Assembly (NCBI GenBank): GCA_027484685.1
Contig: JAIXSO010000032.1
Span: 62,001 to 126,000 of the forward strand
DNA: 64,000 nt
Direction of reading: 5' to 3'
Source of the DNA: Bacteroidota bacterium
Lineage (GTDB): Bacteria; Bacteroidota; Bacteroidia; UKL13-3
Positions within the stretch are counted from its first letter, which is position 1, and each line of letters opens with the position of its first letter. The notes under the pieces were generated by a model, which did not search any database, was not told where the DNA came from, and worked only from the letters and a program-made list of their open reading frames with translations. The position numbers and the translations under genes were made by a program. Shown piece after piece: positions 32,584 to 41,678 of the stretch.

Positions 32584-33912
32584 TCAATTATTTGTACTCA
32601 TTGTTTTTGTGTAGTGTTCTTTAATAAAATACAATATTAAACCTGAAACTATAATACCCAAAGCACCAACTATATATTGCCAATCGCTGCTTAAAAACAC
32701 AAATAACCAAACCAATATTCCTAATATGGCTGGAATAGGAAAAAGAGGCATTTTATAAGGCAATCGTAGCTTTTTAGAATGGTAATGTAAAGCAATTAAA
32801 CCAACTGATTGACTAATAAATTGAACCAAAATACGCATTACAATAATGGCAGTAATTACATCTTTCAATTTAAATAAAAGACTAAAACAAAAAGCCAATC
32901 CACCAAGCACCAATAAAGATATGTATGGAAAATTTTTAGTGGGATGTAATTTGGCAAATACTTTGAAAAAGTTACCATCGCGCGCGGCTGCATAAGGCAC
33001 TCGCGAGTAACCTAACATCACTGCAAATAAAGAAGTGATGGCAATAAATAATATCAATCCTGTAGCAAACTGAGCAGTGGCGTGTCCATATAATTTTTCA
33101 AAAAACGCACTTACAATAAAGGTAGAGTTTTGGGCTTCTTGCCAAGGAATAACACCTAAAATACCAATTTGCATACTTATGTAAAGCGCTGCTATTCCTG
33201 CAATGGAAATAAAAATACTCCGAGGAATATTTTTTTGAGGATTGATAATTTCTCCACCTAAATGACATACGTTATAATAACCTAAATACGAGTAAATACT
33301 TTTCACCGATGCTTGTCCTAAAGCCACAAAAAACATTGGTTTTAAATCGAAGGCACCATCAGGAAAACTAAAGGCCATTTGTGCATCGAAATGGGTAAAA
33401 GCCGATGCTATTAACCATAAAATAGTAGAGCCAACTACCACCCACATAATTACCGATAGCTTGCCTAATGTTTTTATGTTTCTATATAAAATCCAAACCA
33501 ATAAAAGCACCAATGAACCTGATACCATTTTTTGTTCAATATCGGTTAATGGCAATAAATAAGTTAAATATTGAGCAAAACCTATGGAACCTGAAGCCAC
33601 TACCAAAGGCGCTTGAATACTGGTTTGCCAAACAAATAAAAACGAAAGCATTCGCCCATATTTTTTGCCATATAATTTTTGTAAAAACACATAAGAGCCT
33701 CCTGCTTGTGGCCATTTAGCGCCCAATTCCGACCAAACAAAAGCATCCATAAATGAAAGCAATGCACCTAAAAGCCATGCTAAAATACACTGTGGGCCGC
33801 CCATGGTATGAATAATAAATGGAATGGTTACAAATGGGCCAATTCCCACCATATCAATCATATTAAGCGAGGTAGCTTGGCTTAAGTTTAATCCGCGTAT
33901 TAGTTTGCTCAT
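32584..33912 (-). CDS. APC-family amino acid permease
   Basis: A 442-residue integral membrane protein with about twelve hydrophobic segments. The N-terminal LNMIDMVGIGPFVTIPFII corresponds to the first unwound helix of APC transporters, and QAGGSYVFLQKLYGK follows as the conserved loop. Members exchange or import amino acids or polyamines across the inner membrane. The substrate cannot be predicted. The gene ends 113 bases before the duplicated-motif gene and starts 29 bases after the J-domain gene stop, so it may share a transcript with the latter. Confidence 0.9.
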   Translation of the reverse strand: MSKLIRGLNLSQATSLNMIDMVGIGPFVTIPFIIHTMGGPQCILAWLLGALLSFMDAFVWSELGAKWPQAGGSYVFLQKLYGKKYGRMLSFLFVWQTSIQAPLVVASGSIGFAQYLTYLLPLTDIEQKMVSGSLVLLLVWILYRNIKTLGKLSVIMWVVVGSTILWLIASAFTHFDAQMAFSFPDGAFDLKPMFFVALGQASVKSIYSYLGYYNVCHLGGEIINPQKNIPRSIFISIAGIAALYISMQIGILGVIPWQEAQNSTFIVSAFFEKLYGHATAQFATGLILFIAITSLFAVMLGYSRVPYAAARDGNFFKVFAKLHPTKNFPYISLLVLGGLAFCFSLLFKLKDVITAIIVMRILVQFISQSVGLIALHYHSKKLRLPYKMPLFPIPAILGILVWLFVFLSSDWQYIVGALGIIVSGLILYFIKEHYTKTMSTNN

Positions 33913-33941
33913 ATTTAAAATTAGGTGTAAATTATTTAATA

Positions 33942-35126
33942 CTAAGAAAATATATCAAATAAATTTGAATACAAATCCTCTTCTTCTCTTAACTTAATAA
34001 TTTTTTTTACTTCAGTAACAAACTTAGTAGATTTTAAATTAGCAATAGATTTTTCAAGTTGAATTAATTCAAGTTCATATTTTTTCTTTATATCATCCAT
34101 CTTTACCGATTTTATTTGGGTCGGAAAATTAACCACATCATGCAAAACTTGATAACGAGGATGAAATAAAATTTCTTGCTCATTATTTTCAAGTTGCTTT
34201 ACTTGTTCCTTCAGCACTTCAATATAGATTTTCAACTTATCTTCAGATAAATTGCCTTTTGAGTTTTCAACTTTATTAATCCAAAGCATTTCTAATTTAA
34301 GCAGTGTATGAATATCTTTATTTTTGTAAGCTACGTTTAACTGCTTCATGTATTCCTGCTTTTCAATTTTCAGATCCTCGTCAGGTTCTAAATCTGGATG
34401 AAGAATTTTAGCTAATTGCTTATAAATTGTTCCAATACTTCTATTTTTCACCTCCTCAATTTCTTTTTCTTTCTTTTCTTTTTCTAGCTGTTTCTTTGAT
34501 TTTGGCTTTGCTTTTTTATTTTGATTAGAAAATTTTTCGTGAAGGCTTTCTCTCATTTCATTAAATTTATTAAACATCTCCTCCTCAGTCATATCACTTT
34601 TTAAATCATCTAAATTTATATCAAAACCATTTCTAGCAAATTCGTCTTCAAGGTCCTTTTTTGATTGTTCAAAGCTCTCCTCTGCATGCACATCAATGCT
34701 TACACCATGCAATTCTTTATATAAATTTTTTGTGAAATCATCTATATTATCTTTCCCTTTAATTGAAACATAATGATACAACTCTTCCATCAAAATATCT
34801 TTAATTTTGGCCCTTTCACCTTTGGTAAATGAACCTTTTTGCAACCTACAATCATTCAATGATTTTATAAATTCAAAATTATCTTCATTAATCTTATTTT
34901 CAATTGGAGTAATATTTTTTACATAATACGCTAACTTGGCATCTAATAATTGTTCAGTTGAAATAAGTTTCTTTTCCAAAGATTCAAGTTTGGAAACTAA
35001 TTGATTAAATTTAATTTCGTCTTTTGATAAAACCTTACTTTGCTTATCATTCGATTTAATTAATAAAGTTGATTGAGATTCAACTATTGTACTTTTTTTT
35101 GTTTTAGGCTTATTGGTAGTTGTCAT
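33942..35126 (-). CDS. J-domain protein with long coiled coils
   Basis: 394 residues, without signal peptide or membrane segment. A Lys-rich start is followed by helical coiled-coil regions (residues 40-200), a Lys/Glu-rich stretch (205-228) and a J-domain with IYKQLAKILHPDLEPDE, HPD at 243-245. The domain ends with MKQLNVAYKNKDIHTLLKLE. A further coiled coil completes the protein. It would stimulate DnaK on a specific client. The J-domain tail resembles that of the PLD/J-domain fusion 4.5 kb away, so both may belong to one lineage. The permease gene follows after 29 bases. Confidence 0.8.
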   Translation of the reverse strand: MTTTNKPKTKKSTIVESQSTLLIKSNDKQSKVLSKDEIKFNQLVSKLESLEKKLISTEQLLDAKLAYYVKNITPIENKINEDNFEFIKSLNDCRLQKGSFTKGERAKIKDILMEELYHYVSIKGKDNIDDFTKNLYKELHGVSIDVHAEESFEQSKKDLEDEFARNGFDINLDDLKSDMTEEEMFNKFNEMRESLHEKFSNQNKKAKPKSKKQLEKEKKEKEIEEVKNRSIGTIYKQLAKILHPDLEPDEDLKIEKQEYMKQLNVAYKNKDIHTLLKLEMLWINKVENSKGNLSEDKLKIYIEVLKEQVKQLENNEQEILFHPRYQVLHDVVNFPTQIKSVKMDDIKKKYELELIQLEKSIANLKSTKFVTEVKKIIKLREEEDLYSNLFDIFS

Positions 35127-35158
35127 GTTAATATACTATCAATTTTTATTGGTAAAAA

Positions 35159-35182
35159 AAAGACGCAATAAATTGCGTCTTT
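35159..35182 (-). terminator. Terminator after kdsA
   Basis: Perfect 11-bp stem AAAGACGCAAT / ATTGCGTCTTT with a 2-base centre (functionally a 4-base loop). On the minus strand it is followed by a run of seven T residues. It separates kdsA from the J-domain gene. Confidence 0.88.
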
Positions 35183-35225
35183 CTATATTTTTATTTACAA
35201 TAAATAGTTCTATTTTCAATTAGAA

Positions 35226-36056
35226 TTATCTGTAGCTAACTTCTAAATTGTGGATTTCAATTAATGGTTTTAAAAACTCTTCTAATTGATAAACACTTAA
35301 TTGCGAAGCTGCATCACACAAAGCTTTTTCTGGTTCAGGATGTGTTTCAATAAATACACCATCAACTCCAGCAGCTACTCCAGCGCGACTTAAAACAGGT
35401 AACAACTCACGTGCTCCACCTTTTGCATCAGCACTTGGAATACCATATTTACGGATTGAATGGGTAATATCAAATACTACAGGATAACCAATTTGTCCCA
35501 TTAAAAAGAAACTTCTTGGATCAACCACCATATCGTTATAGCCAAATGTGTAACCACGTTCAGTTAAAATTACTTGGTCGTTTCCTGCGTCAAGGCATTT
35601 TTGAACCGGATGCTTCATGTTTTCTGGAGCCAAAAACTGACCATGTTTGATATTGATTACACGTCCAGTTTTTGCAGCCGCCACCATTAAAGTGGATTGC
35701 ATACATAAGTAAGCTGGAATTTGCAACACATCGCACACTTCGCCAGCCGCAGCTGCTTGATCAGGATAATGAATATCGGTTAACAATGGAAAACCAAATT
35801 GCTCTTTAACTTTAGCTAAAATAGCTACACCTTTGGCCAATCCTGGACCATCGTAATATTTTAAACTACTGCGATTATCTTTTTGAAACGATGATTTGTA
35901 AATCATCTTAATTTTTAACTTTTCCGAAACCTCTTTCAATTTTTCGGCAGTTTTCATCATTATTGACTCATCTTCAATAACACATGGGCCTGAGATTAAG
36001 AATAACTCATTGCTTCCGCATGCTATATCGCCAACATTTACTATTTTTTTTGTCAT
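35226..36056 (-). CDS. kdsA: 3-deoxy-8-phosphooctulonate synthase
   Basis: 276 residues from the ATG at 36056; the open frame begins nine codons earlier without similarity. The sequence has ISGPCVIED (Cys25), KSSFQKDNRSS, DIHYPDQAA, IKHGQFLAPENM and DITHSIRKYG. The cysteine together with the His of DITHS, Glu of FIETH and Asp of LCDA matches the metal-dependent class of KdsA. It condenses phosphoenolpyruvate with arabinose-5-phosphate to make Kdo-8-phosphate for lipopolysaccharide. Monocistronic, with a clear terminator. Confidence 0.96.
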   Translation of the reverse strand: MTKKIVNVGDIACGSNELFLISGPCVIEDESIMMKTAEKLKEVSEKLKIKMIYKSSFQKDNRSSLKYYDGPGLAKGVAILAKVKEQFGFPLLTDIHYPDQAAAAGEVCDVLQIPAYLCMQSTLMVAAAKTGRVINIKHGQFLAPENMKHPVQKCLDAGNDQVILTERGYTFGYNDMVVDPRSFFLMGQIGYPVVFDITHSIRKYGIPSADAKGGARELLPVLSRAGVAAGVDGVFIETHPEPEKALCDAASQLSVYQLEEFLKPLIEIHNLEVSYR

Positions 36057-36130
36057 TGTATTAATTTTATAAAAATAACTCAAAAACCATACTTAACTAT
36101 TCAGTATGTCATTGTGTCTTTTGGTAATTA

Positions 36131-38155
36131 TTAGTCAGCTTTTGGCGTTTGATTTTTTAAAGTTCTTATGGTTTTTATTTTATCTTCTAGCTCTTTAATC
36201 ATACGTTTTGCAGCTGCAATTTTATCATTAATTTGAATTACCATTTCGTTTTTAGCATTGGTATTTTTAAAGAAACCTAGGTTATTATCCCACGTATCAA
36301 TATCGGTTTTTAAACCTTTAATACGTTCTTGTAAAATGCGCTCTTCACGCTGTAAACGTTGGCCACCATCATTGTTATTAGCTAACGATTCAAAATGTGC
36401 TCTATCATCGGCTTGGCGCATGTTTTTGCGTAACTCGCGGTGACGACCATAAATTTTATCTAACAAATCATTGTATGCTTTGCTAATAGCATCTTTATCT
36501 TTATTTGGTACAAATCCAATTTTGCTCCAAGCATCTTGAATGGTTTTTAGCTCATTTAATGCATTAGGATTTTCAGCCTCATTGGCAGCCATTGCTTGCA
36601 ATTGCGAAATCAATTCTTTTTTAGCAATTAAATTGCCTCCTTGCTCGGCATTTTGCTCAGCAAAACGTTCTGCTTTCTTTTCAAAAAATAAATCGCAAGC
36701 AGTTCTAAATTTCTTCCAAATTTCATCGTTGAATTTATCAGGAACTGGACCAACTTGTTTCCATTGTTCTTGTAAATTTTTAATGGTAGCAGTTTGCTTA
36801 CCCCAATCAATTGGTGCAGCAGCAATGTTTTCAGCTTCTTTTACCAACTCTTGTTTTTTCTTTAAATTTTCGTTCCTAACCGCGTTAAATGATTTGAACC
36901 AATTGTTTTTATTATTAAAGAAAGTATTACGAATGTCTTTAAATTCTTCCCAAACTTTTTCTCTTTCCGCCATTGGCACGTAACCAATTTTTTTCCACTC
37001 TTCCATTAATTCATTGGCTTCTTTGGTTTTTTCCATCCAATCCTTAATACGAGTAGTAGCATAAGTAGCCAACTCTTTCGATTTTTCAATCAAAGCCAAT
37101 TTCAATACCAAGTTAGCTTGACGAACTGCTTCATTTTTTTCAGTTTCGGCTTTTATACTAGCATATATTTTATCTACTTCAGCTTTAAAACGAGTCCAAA
37201 TTTCTTCGTTGGCTTCTTTAGGAACTGGGCCTATATTTCTCCAATCTTCTTGGTATTTTTTAACAGCAATCAAAGCCGATTTAATGCTTTTTTCTTCAGC
37301 TAATTCGCTTACTTTTTTGCATAAATCTATTTTAGCATCTAAGTTACGTTCTCTGTCTAGTTGCGCTATTTCATTATCAATACTTAATTTATCATAAAAA
37401 ATTTCGTTAAGTACTCTATAACTTTCCCAAAGGCGTTCAACGTGTTCTTTTGGAACATTCTTAATTTTTTTCCATTCAGTTTGTAACTCTTTTAATTTAG
37501 TCAAACTTTCTTTGGTTTCTTCACTGCTATTTAAAGCCTTAATTTGGTCTAAAATATTTTCTTTAGCACGTAAATTTTTAACTCGTTCAGCCTCTGCTAT
37601 AGCTTTAGCAGCTGATATTTTATCACGTAAATCTTTGATAGCTTTATTAAATGTATCACGGGCTGTTACACCAGCTTTGTATTCAAAATCGTCTTTTTCG
37701 CCACCTTCTTCAATAAACTTTTGCATAGCTGCATTTTGTTCTTCGTTTAAAGCAGCGTCAAAGTGTGGTTTTATATCTTTAAAAATTTGCAAAGCTTCAC
37801 TGTGAGGCTTGTCGCTCATAGCTTGTAAAGCTATAGTAAGTAACTCGTCTTTGGTTTTGTTTGCATAATCTAATTGCTCAGCACTTTCATGGTGTTCAAT
37901 TGCAGCTAAATCAGCATCCATTTCATGCTCATCAAGCGCTATTTCAATTGAATCAGTTACTAAACTTTCAATAGTTTCTGGCTTTTTTTCTGTGTTATCT
38001 TCATCAACAATAGTTGGTTCAACACTTGCTATAGGCTCAGCAACAGAACTTTCACTTACTACATTTTCGGTTGTAGTATTTTCTACATTAGTTAACTCAG
38101 TAGCTTCTGCATTTAATGCAGCTTCAGAAGGATTCACTTCGTTTAATTCAGTCAT
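36131..38155 (-). CDS. DUF349 repeat protein
   Basis: 674 residues. An acidic, probably disordered N-terminus of about 100 residues is followed by five tandem DUF349 units, each with the pattern WKKIGxVPKExxExxWxxFK, for example EWKKIKNVPKEHVERLWESY. A basic coiled coil ends the protein. DUF349 proteins are helical and cytoplasmic and are common in Bacteroidota; their function is unknown. It diverges from the DUF7009-like gene and lies 74 bases upstream of kdsA on the same strand. Confidence 0.88.
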   Translation of the reverse strand: MTELNEVNPSEAALNAEATELTNVENTTTENVVSESSVAEPIASVEPTIVDEDNTEKKPETIESLVTDSIEIALDEHEMDADLAAIEHHESAEQLDYANKTKDELLTIALQAMSDKPHSEALQIFKDIKPHFDAALNEEQNAAMQKFIEEGGEKDDFEYKAGVTARDTFNKAIKDLRDKISAAKAIAEAERVKNLRAKENILDQIKALNSSEETKESLTKLKELQTEWKKIKNVPKEHVERLWESYRVLNEIFYDKLSIDNEIAQLDRERNLDAKIDLCKKVSELAEEKSIKSALIAVKKYQEDWRNIGPVPKEANEEIWTRFKAEVDKIYASIKAETEKNEAVRQANLVLKLALIEKSKELATYATTRIKDWMEKTKEANELMEEWKKIGYVPMAEREKVWEEFKDIRNTFFNNKNNWFKSFNAVRNENLKKKQELVKEAENIAAAPIDWGKQTATIKNLQEQWKQVGPVPDKFNDEIWKKFRTACDLFFEKKAERFAEQNAEQGGNLIAKKELISQLQAMAANEAENPNALNELKTIQDAWSKIGFVPNKDKDAISKAYNDLLDKIYGRHRELRKNMRQADDRAHFESLANNNDGGQRLQREERILQERIKGLKTDIDTWDNNLGFFKNTNAKNEMVIQINDKIAAAKRMIKELEDKIKTIRTLKNQTPKAD

Positions 38156-38361
38156 TTTAAAAAATAAATAAAAATAGGTTATACATTCTTTTTTGGAAGG
38201 GCGAATTTAAATTATTTATTGAAAAACCAAGTTAATAAAATTAATACTTAATAATTTGACTTTCTTAATATTACAAAAAATTAACAAAATTACAATGAAA
38301 AGGATTTTAGTAAATATTTGTGTTTTTTTGCTTTATTTCGAAACATTAAATAAAATAAAAA

Positions 38362-38730
38362 ATGAAAATACGTATCAAAGGCAATTCTATTCGCATTCGT
38401 TTAACACAAACCGAAGTGAAAAATTTTGCCGATAATGGATATATTGAAGAAGCCACTGAATTTATTGATAATAAACTATTTTATGCCTTAGCTGCTTCGC
38501 AACAAGTTACTGAACTTTCAGCGCAAATGGTTGATAATAAAATTACACTGTTGGTTCCTGAAAACATTGCCCAAAACTGGACTACAACTGACTTAGTTGG
38601 TTTTGAAAATAAGTTTGATATTGGTAATGACAAAAAGCTATTTCTTTTGGTAGAAAAAGATTTTGTTTGCTTAGATAATACTTTCGAAGACCAAAGCGAT
38701 ATGTTTCCAAATCCTAATGCTGTGTGTTAA
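38362..38730 (+). CDS. DUF7009-like protein
   Basis: A 122-residue cytoplasmic protein starting MKIRIKGNSIRIRLTQTEV and ending with CLDNTFEDQSDMFPNPNAVC. Both ends are conserved features of a small uncharacterised family I associate with DUF7009. It lies upstream of a YdeP-type molybdopterin oxidoreductase gene, so a role in maturing or regulating that enzyme is possible. The two are separated by about 190 bases of degenerate repeats. Confidence 0.65.
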   Translation: MKIRIKGNSIRIRLTQTEVKNFADNGYIEEATEFIDNKLFYALAASQQVTELSAQMVDNKITLLVPENIAQNWTTTDLVGFENKFDIGNDKKLFLLVEKDFVCLDNTFEDQSDMFPNPNAVC

Positions 38731-38734
38731 TTTA

Positions 38735-38922
38735 ACTGTGAAATGTGAGAAGTGAAATGGGAGATGAGCTCTGAGAAATGAGACGAGGGAAATGAGAAGT
38801 GAGCAACGAGATATGAGCAATTTAACAATCTAGCAATTCAGCAATTTGACAACCTAACAATACAACAGTCTAGCAATTCAACAATTTAAAAATCTCCAAA
38901 TCAATAAATCTCCAAATCAAAA
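38735..38922. repeat. Degenerate intergenic repeats of two kinds
   Basis: The gap holds a first block of purine-rich units close to GAAATGAGAAGTGAG, then a block of 10-11 base units close to CAATCTAGCAATTCAA, ending with two copies of AAATCTCCAAATCAA. No open frame or hairpin stands out. Such unit repeats resemble slippage-prone spacers seen in other Bacteroidota genomes. Any promoter of the oxidoreductase gene must lie within it. Confidence 0.7.
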
Positions 38923-41235
38923 ATGCAAAAGCCCAATCCTGAAAATCCAGAAGAGTTTTTAGATATAAAACTTACCGAGCCAAAGGAAACTGCCGCAGGT
39001 ATTCCCGCTGTTATTTCTTCGGTTAAACATGTGTTTAGCGAAATGGGACCTATTCGTGGTTTTAAAGCTTTGGCTAAATTGAATCAAAAAGATGGTTTTG
39101 ATTGCCCGGGTTGCGCATGGCCTGACCCTGATGATGAACGTTCGCCCATTGCCGAATATTGTGAAAATGGAGCTAAAGCCATTGCCGAAGAAGCAACCAC
39201 CAAAGCTTTATGGGCTGATTTTTTTGCAAAAAATTCGTTAGCTGAGCTTTCGCAATTAGATGATTTTAGAATTGGTAAAAAAGGCCGTGTGGCAGAACCT
39301 ATGTATTTGCCCAAAGGAGCTACTCATTATGAGCCAATAAGTTGGGAAAATGCCTTTAAATTGATTGCTAAAAACTTAAATGAGTTGCCATCGCCAAACG
39401 ATGCTATTTTTTATACATCAGGAAGAACCAGTAACGAAGCAGCGTTTTTATACCAACTTTTTGTAAGAGAATTTGGAACCAATAACCTTCCTGATTGCAG
39501 TAATATGTGCCATGAAAGCAGTGGTGTAGCGCTTTCAGAAAGTGTAGGTATTGGAAAAGGTTCAGTTACTTTGGAAGATTTTTATGAAGCAGAAGTCATA
39601 ATTATTTTAGGGCAAAATCCGGGTACTAACCATCCTAGAATGTTGAGCGCATTGCAAAAAGCAAAACAAAATGGATGTACCATTATTTCGGTAAATCCTT
39701 TAAAAGAAACAGGCTTGGTTGGTTTTAATAATCCACAAAAAGTAAATGGTGTTTTAGGTATAAAATCGCAACTAACTGATATATTTTTACAAGTTAAAAT
39801 TAACAGTGATTTAGCGTTAATAAAAGCTCTTGAAATATTACTTTTTGAAGAAGAAGCAAAAAATCTAGGAACCATTTTTGACCTTGATTTCATTAATAAT
39901 AATACCTTTGGTTTTGAACAATTAAAAGCTGATATGAATAATTATTCTTTACTTGATTTAAGTAAAGCTTGCGGCATTTCATTAACCCAAATTTACGAAA
40001 CTTTTGATGCCATAAAACACAAAAAGAAAATTATTGCTTGTTGGGCAATGGGTTTAACACAACATAAAAATGCGGTTGATACCATAAAAGAAGTAGTAAA
40101 TTTATTGTTACTAAAAGGAAGTATTGGTAAACCTGGAGCAGGAACATGCCCTGTGCGTGGACATAGTAATGTACAAGGCGACAGAACCATGGGTATTTAC
40201 GAAAAACCAAGTAAAGCATTTATCGATAAACTGAATAATGTGTTTAACATCAATGCGCCTTATGAACATGGACTTGATGTGGTAGATGCTATTAAAAAAA
40301 TGCATGAAGAAAAAGGCAAAGTTTTTATAGCCATGGGTGGTAATTTTTTATCGGCTACGCCAGATACAAAATATACAGCACAAGCTTTGCAAAACTGTAA
40401 ATTAACAGTTCATATAAGCACCAAATTAAATAGAAGCCATTTAATTACAGGCGAAGAAGCACTTATTTTACCAACTTATGGACGAAGCGATAAGGACATA
40501 AATGCCAATGGAGAAGAGCAATTTATTAGTTGTGAAAATTCAATGGGTGTGGTACAAATGAGTAAAGGGAATTTAAAACCAGTAAGTCAACATTTGTTAA
40601 GCGAAAGTGTAATGGTTTGTAAAATGGCAAAGGCTACTTTAGGCAATAAAACCAAAATAGATTGGAGCAAATACGAATCCAATTACGATTATATTAGAAA
40701 AGATATAGAACGTACTATAAACGGCTTTACTGATTACAATAAGCGTGTTAGGGAGCCAGGAGGATTTTACTTACCAAATGGTTCAAGAGAAGGGAAATTT
40801 AATACATTTAACCAAAAAGCGAACTTTAATGTTGGAAAACTAACAGTTAACCAATTAGCCGATGATGAATTGATGATGATGACTATCAGGACACATGATC
40901 AGTTCAATACCACTATCTATGGTTTAGACGACCGTTACAGAGGAATTTACAATGAGCGCAGGGTAATTTTAATGAATGAAAACGACATCAAAAAATTAGG
41001 CTTTGAACATGACGAAGCAGTTGATATTTATAATTACCACGATAATGTAGAACGTGTAGCGCATAACTTTATGATTATTAAATACAATATTCCTGAGCAA
41101 TGCACTGCTACTTATTTTCCTGAAACAAATGTATTGGTTCCAATTAACTCGGTAGCAGATAAAAGTAACACTCCCACAAGTAAATATGTGGTTATCAAAC
41201 TAAAAAAACATGAACAGATAACAAAAAATAATTAA
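38923..41235 (+). CDS. FdhF/YdeP-family molybdopterin oxidoreductase
   Basis: A 770-residue protein with GFDCPGCAWPDPD near residue 62, the Cys-x2-Cys signature of the YdeP/FdhF subfamily, followed by the molybdopterin domains (FYTSGRTSNEAAFLYQLF, NMCHESSGVAL, GQNPGTNHPRML, ARGGHSNVQG-like VRGHSNVQGDRTMG) and a dinucleotide-binding C-terminal part (TIRTHDQFNTTIYG). In E. coli YdeP contributes to acid resistance; the reaction is unknown. It probably acts in the cytoplasm, with no Tat signal. The DUF7009-like gene precedes it. Confidence 0.88.
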   Translation: MQKPNPENPEEFLDIKLTEPKETAAGIPAVISSVKHVFSEMGPIRGFKALAKLNQKDGFDCPGCAWPDPDDERSPIAEYCENGAKAIAEEATTKALWADFFAKNSLAELSQLDDFRIGKKGRVAEPMYLPKGATHYEPISWENAFKLIAKNLNELPSPNDAIFYTSGRTSNEAAFLYQLFVREFGTNNLPDCSNMCHESSGVALSESVGIGKGSVTLEDFYEAEVIIILGQNPGTNHPRMLSALQKAKQNGCTIISVNPLKETGLVGFNNPQKVNGVLGIKSQLTDIFLQVKINSDLALIKALEILLFEEEAKNLGTIFDLDFINNNTFGFEQLKADMNNYSLLDLSKACGISLTQIYETFDAIKHKKKIIACWAMGLTQHKNAVDTIKEVVNLLLLKGSIGKPGAGTCPVRGHSNVQGDRTMGIYEKPSKAFIDKLNNVFNINAPYEHGLDVVDAIKKMHEEKGKVFIAMGGNFLSATPDTKYTAQALQNCKLTVHISTKLNRSHLITGEEALILPTYGRSDKDINANGEEQFISCENSMGVVQMSKGNLKPVSQHLLSESVMVCKMAKATLGNKTKIDWSKYESNYDYIRKDIERTINGFTDYNKRVREPGGFYLPNGSREGKFNTFNQKANFNVGKLTVNQLADDELMMMTIRTHDQFNTTIYGLDDRYRGIYNERRVILMNENDIKKLGFEHDEAVDIYNYHDNVERVAHNFMIIKYNIPEQCTATYFPETNVLVPINSVADKSNTPTSKYVVIKLKKHEQITKNN

Positions 41236-41300
41236 TCAGAAAGCTACTCATTTTATTAAATATTATCGAAATATTACTAACTTGAAGTAGTGCTATTAAC

Positions 41301-41308
41301 TATATTTG
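41301..41308 (+). promoter_or_regulatory. Candidate -7 element for the YbaB gene
   Basis: TATATTTG (exact TAnnTTTG) with CTTG 16 bases upstream as a possible -33 element. Transcription would begin about 18 bases before the YbaB ATG. Fits the Bacteroidota promoter pattern in both motif and position. Confidence 0.45.
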
Positions 41309-41332
41309 CCCAATAACATTAACCTAAAAAAT

Positions 41333-41632
41333 ATGTTTGGAAAATTAAACGAAGCGAAACAAAAAGCCGAAGAAATGAAGCAAAAGTTAGAAGCCATTAC
41401 GGTAGAAGGTAATGCGCAAGGAGTTAAAGTAACGGCTAATGCCAATAAAAAAATAACTTCAGTAAACATTGACGCAGATTTATTAAAGCCTGAAAATAAA
41501 GAGCAAGTGGAAGATTTATTGGTTATAGCCATTGAAAGAGCTTTAGAACAAGCTGAAAATATTGCATCAGCAGAAATGAGAGCCATGATGGGCGGCATGA
41601 TGCCTGGCTTAGGAAATTTATTTGGTAACTAA
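41333..41632 (+). CDS. YbaB/EbfC nucleoid-associated protein
   Basis: 99 residues from the ATG at 41333; a TTG nine codons earlier lies inside the presumed promoter. It starts MFGKLNEAKQKAEEMKQKLE, a coiled helix, and has the conserved core GVKVTANANKKITSVNID and the C-terminal MMGGMMPGLGNLFG. YbaB dimers bind DNA and affect nucleoid structure; it is usually near recR or dnaX, but neither is seen here. Full length and intact. Confidence 0.93.
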   Translation: MFGKLNEAKQKAEEMKQKLEAITVEGNAQGVKVTANANKKITSVNIDADLLKPENKEQVEDLLVIAIERALEQAENIASAEMRAMMGGMMPGLGNLFGN

Positions 41633-41678
41633 TTTCAATATTATACGTTACTGTTATTCAAACTAAATAATTCAGTTT

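Noticed and set aside
36540-36983. Plus-strand frame of 147 codons inside the DUF349 gene
   Set aside because: It is the shadow of the coding strand; the minus-strand frame has five conserved DUF349 units.
38735-38922. Possible CRISPR-like array
   Set aside because: Units are only 10-15 bases, imperfect and without spacers; no cas gene is nearby.
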